Shown: positions 23,327 through 31,202 of the stretch, one piece after another | Numbering within the stretch: position 1 is the first letter of the stretch | Layout of the letters: every line of letters starts with the position of its first letter | DNA from: Terriglobia bacterium | GTDB lineage: Bacteria > Acidobacteriota > Terriglobia > Terriglobales > Acidobacteriaceae | Direction: 5' to 3' | DNA: 37,146 nt | Assembly (NCBI GenBank): GCA_020073285.1 | Contig: JAIQFM010000020.1 | Location: forward strand, 1-37,146 | Position numbers and translations under genes: made by a program | Notes under the pieces: generated by a model | Told to the model about the DNA's origin: nothing | Seen by the model: the letters and a program-made list of their open reading frames with translations, nothing else | Databases searched by the model: none

Positions 23327-25873
23327 ATGGCGATAGTGTTCAACCAAGTTCCCGACTGGACCTCCTGGGAGAATCAGGGGGCGAACGCAGCCGTGGCCGA
23401 TCTCGACAAGGATGGTATGCCCGAGCTGATCGTGTTGCGGGTGGATCATCCTACCCCGGGTCCCAATCGCGGCTTCTATCGTGTGGGCCGAAAGCTGGAC
23501 GCCCAAGGCAACGTGACCGGCGGGTGGGGCCCATGGATCGAGATTCCCAATTGGGGCTCGAACGAGAATCAGGGCGCTGGAGTGGCGGTCGCCGATTTCG
23601 GCGCCCTGGGGTTGGCGTTAGTGGTACTGCAGGTGCAGCACCTGGTGCCGGGGCCAAACAGAGGCCTGTTCCGAATAGGGCGCAAGCTCGACTCTCAGGG
23701 CAACGTCACTGGAGGCTGGACCGACTGGCAGCAAGTTCCCGGCTGGACCTCGTGGAGAAACCAGGGAGCTGCCATCACCGTGACCGATCTTGACGGCGAT
23801 AAGCAACCTGAGTTGGTCGTGTTCCACATCGATGATTTCCACGGCGACAATCCCAGATTCCCCAACCAAGCTTTCTACCGGGTCGGTAGTCACCTCACAG
23901 CGGACGCGCAAGTGGCGGCTTGGACGGATTGGATCCCCGTCGATTGGTTTTCGTGGTTTAACCAAGGCGCGGGGGTCGCGGTGGCCGATCTCGATGCGAA
24001 CGGCCGGCCGGAGATCGTCGTCTTTCAGATCGATAATCCGCCGGGAGAAAATGTCGGATTCTATCGCGTGGGTTGGAACCTTGATCAACAGGGCAGGGTG
24101 CAAGACGGTTGGGGCCCGTGGGTCAGAGTAGACGGCTGGCGATCCTTTGAAGATGAGGGCGGCGGTTTTGCCCTCGCCTCCTTTGGCGGCGGCAGGCCCA
24201 AGGCAGTGATATTTCACGTGGACAACCCGCCGGCGCTGAATGCCGGGTTGTTCGCCGTGACCGACCTGACGCTGGATATCGACACTGCCTCAACCAAGGG
24301 GATATGGCGGCGGCTGCCGTATTTTTCCGAAGTTCTGCCGGTACACGCCGCATTGCTGCACACCGGCAAGGTGCTGTTCTTTGCAGGTTCCGGCAACAGC
24401 GCCTTTCGCTTCACGTCGCCCAACTTCGGCAATGAAGCGGCGAAGATCTATACCAGCGTGGTGTGGGATCCCGCCAAGAACGTCTTTGACAATAAGACGT
24501 TCGATCATCCCCCAACGCTACAGCGCGCCACTGGCTCGGTGATCGACTTCTTTTGTTGCGGCCATACCTTTCTGCCCGACGGACGCTTGCTGGTGGCCGG
24601 TGGTACCAACCAATATGACAAAGTAATCGTGAACGGCGTTATGCACGACGCGGGCCACGGCTTTGCCGGAATCCGCGACGTCGTGGTTTTCAATCCCGAT
24701 ACGGAAGATTGGCGCGTCCTCCAACCGATGACCCATGGCCGTTGGTATCCGACGGTCATCACCTTGAGCGATGGCACGGTCCTGGCGGCCTCCGGCTTGG
24801 ACGAACAGGCCAAGGGCCTGGACAACAATACTCTTGAAACCAACACTGACCCGGACCATGCCGCCTGGGTCAAGACACGTGACTTTGTTCTCCCTTTATA
24901 TCCGCACCTCTTCCAACTCGCCGACGGACCGGTGTTTTACACCGGCGGCAAAATGGATACCCTAGGGAACTCGGATCCGCTCGTCTTCGATCCGCTGCAT
25001 GCAACCCAAGCGGTGATGATCAAAGACTTGACGGATGTGGGCCAGTGTAACCAGTGCGCCAGTGTGCTCCTGCCCCCGGCCCAGGCGCAGGTGTTCATGA
25101 TCCTGGGCGGCGGCCCGGAGGATCCCGATGACCCTCAAGCGCCACGAGGGCGGGCCACCAAGCGCGTCGCCGTGGTGGATTTCAAATCCCAGAAACCTGC
25201 TTACGCAACCAAACGGCCCATGAACCATGAGCGCATGCACGTGAACGCGGTACTGTTGCCGGACCGCACTGTCATTGCCGTGGGTGGAGGCGTTACGCGC
25301 GAAGCCAGCGCCAAGGGCGCTCTGGTCGACCCCCAAGGTGGTCGTGAAGTATTCGAGGCGGAAATCTACGATCCGGCCAAGGATACGTGGTCGATTACCG
25401 CCCCTGCGACGGTCGCGCGTCTATATCATTCGGTGGCGCTGTTGCTGCCCGACGGCCGGGTGGTCACTGCCGGCGGAAACCCGGACAAGGGATCGCAGGT
25501 AAACTGGCTTCCGCCCGATCCGCTGGAGGAAATGCGGCTGGAAATTTTCACTCCGCCCTATCTGTTCAAGAAGAATTCCCGCCCAGTGATCCAAAATGTC
25601 CAGCAGGAGATTGCCTATGGCTCGAATGTGGCGATCCGGACGGCACAGGCCAATCAGATCAAGTGGATCAACCTCATTAGGCCGGGTCTTACCACGCACT
25701 CATTCAACGGCACGCAGCGGCTTGTTGATGTGCCCTTCAAGACAGCCCCTCCCGACGTGCTGAATGCGGCCATACCGAAAGATCGAACTTCGGCGCCCCC
25801 GGGCTGGTACATGCTTTTCCTTACCGATAACGATGGCGTTCCATCGGTAGGCAGTTGGGTTCACCTGTCCTGA
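23327..25873 (+). CDS. Copper radical oxidase (galactose/glyoxal oxidase type) with five FG-GAP-like repeats
   Basis: An 848-residue enzyme that should oxidise an alcohol or aldehyde and make hydrogen peroxide. Residues about 11-312 are five repeats of about 65 residues, each with a WxSWxNQGA start, a DxDxDG-like calcium loop (DLDKDG, DLDGD, DLDANG), PExVVFxID and FYRVGxxLD. A seven-bladed Kelch-type catalytic domain follows. The active-site pieces are all present: Cys C410/C411 (FFCCGH), the cross-link Tyr Y474 (GRWYPT), Tyr-His Y700-H701 (RLYHS) and His H791 (TTHSFN). The C410/411 to Y474 spacing of about 64 matches glyoxal oxidase better than galactose oxidase. A DUF1929-type C-terminal domain closes the protein. 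The ATG at 23327 is preferred; a GTG seven codons earlier has no better site. No signal peptide is visible, unusual for this family. Confidence 0.9.
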   Translation: MAIVFNQVPDWTSWENQGANAAVADLDKDGMPELIVLRVDHPTPGPNRGFYRVGRKLDAQGNVTGGWGPWIEIPNWGSNENQGAGVAVADFGALGLALVVLQVQHLVPGPNRGLFRIGRKLDSQGNVTGGWTDWQQVPGWTSWRNQGAAITVTDLDGDKQPELVVFHIDDFHGDNPRFPNQAFYRVGSHLTADAQVAAWTDWIPVDWFSWFNQGAGVAVADLDANGRPEIVVFQIDNPPGENVGFYRVGWNLDQQGRVQDGWGPWVRVDGWRSFEDEGGGFALASFGGGRPKAVIFHVDNPPALNAGLFAVTDLTLDIDTASTKGIWRRLPYFSEVLPVHAALLHTGKVLFFAGSGNSAFRFTSPNFGNEAAKIYTSVVWDPAKNVFDNKTFDHPPTLQRATGSVIDFFCCGHTFLPDGRLLVAGGTNQYDKVIVNGVMHDAGHGFAGIRDVVVFNPDTEDWRVLQPMTHGRWYPTVITLSDGTVLAASGLDEQAKGLDNNTLETNTDPDHAAWVKTRDFVLPLYPHLFQLADGPVFYTGGKMDTLGNSDPLVFDPLHATQAVMIKDLTDVGQCNQCASVLLPPAQAQVFMILGGGPEDPDDPQAPRGRATKRVAVVDFKSQKPAYATKRPMNHERMHVNAVLLPDRTVIAVGGGVTREASAKGALVDPQGGREVFEAEIYDPAKDTWSITAPATVARLYHSVALLLPDGRVVTAGGNPDKGSQVNWLPPDPLEEMRLEIFTPPYLFKKNSRPVIQNVQQEIAYGSNVAIRTAQANQIKWINLIRPGLTTHSFNGTQRLVDVPFKTAPPDVLNAAIPKDRTSAPPGWYMLFLTDNDGVPSVGSWVHLS

Positions 25874-25951
25874 GAGCGCCATTGGGCTTCATCCGCGGGA
25901 TGCAAGGTCTGCGTATCAAGTAGGTCCTGTTGGGGAGGAGGTTTTTAGTTC

Positions 25952-28405
25952 ATGCCGCCAAAGCCGTTTCCCATGGACGTGGTATGGCCGCTTCAACCAT
26001 CAGGCGCATTCAGCTCATTCGATGCGGGACCATTGCAGGGAAGGATTTACCGCGGCACCGGACACATTGAGATTGCAGGTCCGGATCTGGCAGGTAACCC
26101 GCTGGCCAATGTGGTTCATTTTGCCCCGCCGGCGATCCAAACCGATCGAGGCTCCTTGTTAGTCGGCGCCGTTACTTCCTCCAAGGCGCTCCCCAATGGA
26201 CTCGAGCTGACCCAGAAACTCGGCACTGCCGTTATCACCACCCGCCTCACGTTCCCCCACGAAGGCGTGATGCGTTACGAGGTGGTGGACTGGGACGGGG
26301 TGGTTCCGCTTGCAACGGCGATCGCGTCGCCATCCGACGCCCGGGAGCACTTCTATGGCTTTGGCGAAAAGTTTGACGCCTTCGACCAAGCGGGGAAGAG
26401 CGTTCGCATCCTGACTTTCGACGACCCCGGGACGAAAAAGGATCATTCTTACAAGGTGTCGCCGTGGTTTATCAGCACCCGAGGTTACGGATTGCATCTG
26501 GATTCCTCGGCGGAAAGCGTTTTCGACATGCGGGCCGGGATGCCGGATCGCTATGTGATTACCAATCTTTTCCCGAGCTTGCAATTCAATATCGTGTACG
26601 GTCCCAAGCTCTCCGATATCTTGATTCGGTATACCGGGTACACGGGGCGGCCGCCGCTGCCACCGCCTTGGACCTTCGGCCTGTGGATCTCTTCGGACAT
26701 CTGGCGCAGCGGTGGCGAGGTCCGTTACGCAGTCGCTCAGTTTCGTGCACGCGGCCTTCCCGCATCGGCATTCGTGTTCGATTCTCCGTGGGAGACAGCC
26801 TACAACGATTTCCAATTCAATCTGACTCAGTTTGCCAAGGACGCGATTATCGACGGGACGCATTTTCCCGGGTTTGCCTCTCTGGGAGACATGATGTCCT
26901 TCCTTCAGACCAATGGTCTGAAGGTCATATGCTGGATGGCGCCCTTCGTTAACATCAAGTCGGACAACGAAAACGTCCCCGGCCAGAACCTCGGCAAAGC
27001 CTCCAATTACGACGAAGCCGCAACCAGGGGCTTCTTTGTGCGCGCTTCTGCCGGCGGTCCGCCTTTGGTGGTGCCCTGGTGGAAGGGGCGTGGGAGCCCG
27101 GTCGACTTTACCAATCCGGCGGCGCGGCAGTGGCTGACGGATCAGCTAAAGAGTCTGGTTGCCCACAGCAACGTGCCTACCCTCGCGGGCGAAAGTGAGT
27201 CGGCCATCGGTGGTTTCAAGACCGATGATGGTGAAAGCGGCAATGGACCCAACACGTACATCCCCGCCACGGCACATTACGCCGATGGGCGCACCGGAGC
27301 GGAGATGCGGAATGCGTACTGCCTCGAGTACCACAAGACGATTTCGAGCGTGCTGGGAAAAGATGGAATCCTGTTCGCGCGCAGCGGCTTTGTCGGGTCG
27401 CATGCTTTTCCTGGTTCATGGGCCGGCGACAATGAACCTAACTTTGGCGACAACGGCTTACCCAGCGTAATCATCGCGGGGCAATGCGCGGCCATGAGTG
27501 GGTATGCCATTTGGGGACACGACACCGGCGGCTATCAAGACACGAATCTCAGCGTATCTCCTTCCAACCTGTTCATGCGCTGGGCGCAGTTCGGTTGCTT
27601 TTCTCCCCTCATGCAGATGCATCGGCAGGTTGCCAAAGAGCTACAGTACCCTTGGCGGTATGGCGACGAGGCGCTAAACAACTTCCGGTCCTTTGCGCAA
27701 CTTCACACTCGACTATTTCCGTATCTCTACACCTATGCCAAGCAGGCAAGTACAACCGGCCTGCCGATCATTCGTCCGCTGGTGCTAACGGATCAATCGG
27801 ACCCCAACACTTTCGCACTTCGCCATACCTTTCGCTTCGGCAACGAGTTCCTTGTCGCGCCAATGATTACGCCGAACGCCCATACGCGGCAAGTGTACCT
27901 GCCGGCCGGTAACTGGATCGATTTCTGGACCAATGCCCGGCACGCAGGAGCCCAAACGGTCACTTGGACGAATGCCAACCAATCCCAGTTTCCGCTCTTC
28001 GTGCTTGAGGGATCCATTGTGCCCATGCTGTTGACAGTCCCAGAAACCCTGTGTGACGCAAACTACGTTAGCAACCCCAATGTGAAAACACCCGACAATG
28101 GGCTCTTGTTCCTGGTCTATCCCGGCGCAGCATCCCGCTTTACGGTCCACGATGGAACGGACATTCAATTCCAGGGTGGCCAGGCGGGCTCGACCGTGAC
28201 GCTTTCCTCGGTAGCACGTGCAGTACGGCTGCAAATCCGTGGCGGCGAACCGGCAGCGGTCAGACGCGATGGGGTTGTCATACCAAAATTCGGGACTGCG
28301 GGCGAGTTCGACGCGGCGAATGCGGGTTGGATGACCGGCAGCAACATGCAAATGATCCTCGTGAAGTTCCCGCACGGCGGCGGCACGACGCGGATTCAGT
28401 TCTGA
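25952..28405 (+). CDS. Glycoside hydrolase family 31 protein
   Basis: An 817-residue alpha-glycosidase of family 31 (alpha-glucosidase, alpha-xylosidase and related). The N-terminal beta domain is followed by the TIM barrel with WTFGLWISSDIW, FVFDSPWE, the nucleophile D425 in GFKTDDGE and the acid/base D493 in SWAGDNE, then WGHDTGGYQD and FSPLMQMHRQ. C-terminal beta domains follow from about residue 640. There is no signal peptide, so a cytoplasmic sugar is the likely substrate; the aglycone and linkage cannot be told from sequence. GGAGGAGG lies 11 bases before the ATG. It is flanked by an oxidase and a metallophosphatase in the same direction. Confidence 0.92.
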   Translation: MPPKPFPMDVVWPLQPSGAFSSFDAGPLQGRIYRGTGHIEIAGPDLAGNPLANVVHFAPPAIQTDRGSLLVGAVTSSKALPNGLELTQKLGTAVITTRLTFPHEGVMRYEVVDWDGVVPLATAIASPSDAREHFYGFGEKFDAFDQAGKSVRILTFDDPGTKKDHSYKVSPWFISTRGYGLHLDSSAESVFDMRAGMPDRYVITNLFPSLQFNIVYGPKLSDILIRYTGYTGRPPLPPPWTFGLWISSDIWRSGGEVRYAVAQFRARGLPASAFVFDSPWETAYNDFQFNLTQFAKDAIIDGTHFPGFASLGDMMSFLQTNGLKVICWMAPFVNIKSDNENVPGQNLGKASNYDEAATRGFFVRASAGGPPLVVPWWKGRGSPVDFTNPAARQWLTDQLKSLVAHSNVPTLAGESESAIGGFKTDDGESGNGPNTYIPATAHYADGRTGAEMRNAYCLEYHKTISSVLGKDGILFARSGFVGSHAFPGSWAGDNEPNFGDNGLPSVIIAGQCAAMSGYAIWGHDTGGYQDTNLSVSPSNLFMRWAQFGCFSPLMQMHRQVAKELQYPWRYGDEALNNFRSFAQLHTRLFPYLYTYAKQASTTGLPIIRPLVLTDQSDPNTFALRHTFRFGNEFLVAPMITPNAHTRQVYLPAGNWIDFWTNARHAGAQTVTWTNANQSQFPLFVLEGSIVPMLLTVPETLCDANYVSNPNVKTPDNGLLFLVYPGAASRFTVHDGTDIQFQGGQAGSTVTLSSVARAVRLQIRGGEPAAVRRDGVVIPKFGTAGEFDAANAGWMTGSNMQMILVKFPHGGGTTRIQF

Positions 28406-28422
28406 AGGCCGCAAGGGCAGCC

Positions 28423-30672
28423 ATGAAAAAGCCGAAATCGTCCCTGATTGTAAGTCCAAATCTCGGATGTCCGGAGATCGTCGGAGTACAAGCGATCAAC
28501 GAACACGGATTCCGTGTCGTTATCGCGGTGCCCGCTTCAGAAGACTTCGATGCCGCAGCGCACACCCTGAGCGCGTGTCCATCCTTCGGCGGCCGGGACC
28601 GGGAGTTCGCGCTGGCACTCACCGAACCTCGCAAGTTGGAGGACGAGGCGCTCCCGCCCGCTTTCAAGGACGTTGGCGAAACACGCCTGCTCATCAGCAC
28701 CACGCTGCGGACAGAACTGTTCCCGGAGCACGACTTCTGGGCAGTCTGGGCCAAGCCGATGATCGAGATCCGCGAGTGCCACCTGCGGACCGTAAATGGA
28801 ATCCAGCGCTCTTCGCTGTATGATCTGGCGCTCGCTGTGCGCGGCGAAGTGGTCGGCCGAGTGCGGCACTGCCTCTGTTTGCGCGTTGACGACTCTACCG
28901 TCAGGTTCGTCCATCTGACGGACCTGCACGTGGCCGCGCGCAATGACATGTGGGAGGCTGAAGTGGACGCTGTCATCGCGGGGTCGCCGGTCACGCCTGG
29001 TCCGCAGCTATTCAAGAACTTTAATGCCCGCCTCCGCGACTTCATCAAGTGGGCCAATAACAAAGCCGATGAAGGCCGGCTCGATTTCGTGTTTGCGCTC
29101 GGGGACTTGGTGGATTTCAGTCGCACCGGCCTGTTTGACCGGACGCCGGATGACAGCAACTGGTCAACCCTCATCGAAATCCTGACCGGTTCGCCCGCCG
29201 AGGACGGCCGCGACAATAAAGGACTGCGGGTACCGCTTTTCACCACCACCGGCAACCACGATTGGCGCACCTATCCTTATTCTCCGGTATTTAAGCTCGG
29301 GCTGTTCGGGATCACCAAGAATTGCGCGGAAGAGCTGGATTTCTGGTATCGCAACACCTCCGTCGATATCGGAAAGAAGCTGGAAGACGTAAACCAAAGG
29401 CTCATGCGCAAAGGATCGCCTCTGCTCGCGCGAAGCTGGTGGGGGGCGATCGTCAACATGGGGCTGCGCGGAATTTCCGTGGGAGCAACCCGCTTGTATG
29501 CCAGGGCGAAAGCGATCGGCGTTAGCTACGGCCGCCAGTTGTTCTGGGGAATAGTTGGGGTGAAGACGGTTGCCGATCTCCTAAGTCTCGGTCCCGTTGG
29601 CGCATGGCACAATGCGGTGGACTGCTACTCCAAGCACCCTTGGGCCTCGGTTTTCATCGTCGTCCTTGTTTTGTTGGCCGGCTTGGCCACAATCGTTTTG
29701 CCCGCGAAGCTGTATGCGTGGCTCAGGACCACGCTGGAGGGCCTGATCGCGATTGAGGCCGAGGTCAGCGCCATCTCCGAATACTTCCTCAGGGTGAATC
29801 CTTACTTCAACTATGCCTTTCAGCTCGAGAACTGCTACTTCATCGTGCTTGACACCGGTCCCGATTGCCTGACGGCGCAGAGCTTCTGGGATGACGGCGG
29901 CAGGAAGGTCCGCAGTATCAGCATTCCCGACAACATCCTCGGTGGTTCGCCCGACACGATGGGCTTCTATCCGGCGAATGAGTACTACCCCTACAGTCAA
30001 ATTGCGTGGCTGGAAAATGTGCTGAGCTGCATCAGGGGGCGACAAAGCGGTCCAGCGGCTGACCGCCGGAAGTACCGGATCTTCGCCGGGTTGCACGCCC
30101 CGCCGGCAAACCTCTCGGTGGCGAAGCGCAAGCAGGCCGACCAGCAACTGGAGCTCAATGAAAAGCGCAACCAGCCGTATGTGCTCATGAAGGAAGGCCG
30201 GCTGGACGGTTACGACATTCGGTATGGCACCGTGAACCATTACCTCAGCCAGTTCTTTTATCTCTGCCTCGGCTATCGCGAAGGTGAACAGAGCAAGTTT
30301 AACGGCCCTGGCATCGACGCTGTGTTTGCCGGCCACGCGCACTGGACCATGGAATTTCAACTGCGCCGACCTAAGGACGCGGGGCGCGAATGGTCGCCGG
30401 AGTTGCTGTACGGCAACTTCAGCGAGAGGGTTGAGGCCACCTGCCATGCCAGTGTTCCGTGGGGCCCGCTGCTGCTACAGACGGCGGCCTGTGGTCCCGC
30501 GGGCGCCATCGCGCAGGAAGTTCCGCCTAATTTTCGCTACGTGACGGTCAATGACAACGGCGAGGTGTGCAACCTGCGCCCGTGCACTCTCCCCAATCCA
30601 CCGCGATTGGGTGTGGCAAGGGCAGCCGCCGGAGCCACGCCCTTAGCGCAATCGCGTCCTGCACAACCATGA
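28423..30672 (+). CDS. Calcineurin-like metallophosphatase with internal membrane helices
   Basis: A 749-residue protein. The metallophosphatase motifs appear in order: D167/H169 (HLTDLHV), G227-D228 (GDLVDF), G277-N278-H279-D280 (GNHDW), H558 (GLHAPP) and G637-H638-A639-H640 (GHAHW), so the two-metal site is complete. Between the GNHD and GLHAP motifs an insertion of about 150 residues contains one strong membrane helix (FIVVLVLLAGLATIVLP) and a weaker one before it. The catalytic fold would therefore be split by a membrane hairpin. A 165-residue N-terminal domain of unknown type precedes the catalytic part. The frame extends upstream into the GH31 gene, but the ATG at 28423, 17 bases after that stop with AGGG upstream, is the better start. 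The substrate (phosphate ester, nucleotide or lipid) is unknown. Confidence 0.87.
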   Translation: MKKPKSSLIVSPNLGCPEIVGVQAINEHGFRVVIAVPASEDFDAAAHTLSACPSFGGRDREFALALTEPRKLEDEALPPAFKDVGETRLLISTTLRTELFPEHDFWAVWAKPMIEIRECHLRTVNGIQRSSLYDLALAVRGEVVGRVRHCLCLRVDDSTVRFVHLTDLHVAARNDMWEAEVDAVIAGSPVTPGPQLFKNFNARLRDFIKWANNKADEGRLDFVFALGDLVDFSRTGLFDRTPDDSNWSTLIEILTGSPAEDGRDNKGLRVPLFTTTGNHDWRTYPYSPVFKLGLFGITKNCAEELDFWYRNTSVDIGKKLEDVNQRLMRKGSPLLARSWWGAIVNMGLRGISVGATRLYARAKAIGVSYGRQLFWGIVGVKTVADLLSLGPVGAWHNAVDCYSKHPWASVFIVVLVLLAGLATIVLPAKLYAWLRTTLEGLIAIEAEVSAISEYFLRVNPYFNYAFQLENCYFIVLDTGPDCLTAQSFWDDGGRKVRSISIPDNILGGSPDTMGFYPANEYYPYSQIAWLENVLSCIRGRQSGPAADRRKYRIFAGLHAPPANLSVAKRKQADQQLELNEKRNQPYVLMKEGRLDGYDIRYGTVNHYLSQFFYLCLGYREGEQSKFNGPGIDAVFAGHAHWTMEFQLRRPKDAGREWSPELLYGNFSERVEATCHASVPWGPLLLQTAACGPAGAIAQEVPPNFRYVTVNDNGEVCNLRPCTLPNPPRLGVARAAAGATPLAQSRPAQP

Positions 30673-30706
30673 GAATGCACGCAACTGCGCAGCAACCGGA
30701 GGGCTC

Positions 30707-31153
30707 ATGAGCACGGGTTTGAAGGCAAGGACCAATCTCTTGCTGGCTGGCCTGGTGGTCCTAGATGTCGTCCTGTCCGGCGCCTGCCTATTCTTCCCGG
30801 AAGTCTGGTTCCGGCTATTCCACGGAGCCCCCTATGTCGATCCGCAAGCTCTGTTGCGTCGCACTGGCGCCGTCTGGGCGGCGTTTACGCTCTTGCAGCT
30901 CACCGCACTGCTGAGGTGGCAGAGATATCCGCATTGGCTGGTGATCGTGGCCGGGGTCCGTCTGACCGAGATTTTCTCCGATTGGACCTACTTGTTCTTC
31001 TGTTCGAACATCACGTGGTTCGGCCGTATGGCTCTGCTCATCTCGCCTCCGGCGAATCTTGTGTTTGGGTGGATTCTCCTGAGGACTTGGAAGGGTGTAG
31101 CGCACTCCAGTCCGGGAACTGGCATGAAGGAGGGCGCAGGTTCAACGCCCTAA
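30707..31153 (+). CDS. Small four-helix membrane protein of unknown function
   Basis: A 148-residue protein with four hydrophobic segments: LLLAGLVVLDVVLSGACLFF, AVWAAFTLLQLTALL, WLVIVAGVRLTEIFSDWTYLFFC and MALLISPPANLVFGWILL. The C-terminus is short and Gly-rich. GGAGGG lies four bases before the ATG. It is between the metallophosphatase and the GMC oxidoreductase, 34 and 49 bases from them, so cotranscription is likely. I do not recognise the family; the pattern resembles small DoxX-like or DUF membrane proteins. A membrane partner for one of the flanking enzymes is possible. Confidence 0.75.
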   Translation: MSTGLKARTNLLLAGLVVLDVVLSGACLFFPEVWFRLFHGAPYVDPQALLRRTGAVWAAFTLLQLTALLRWQRYPHWLVIVAGVRLTEIFSDWTYLFFCSNITWFGRMALLISPPANLVFGWILLRTWKGVAHSSPGTGMKEGAGSTP

Positions 31154-31202
31154 GCGAGAGTGCACACCCTGAGGCCCTTGGCGCGGAGCAGGGAGAGTGG
31201 CG

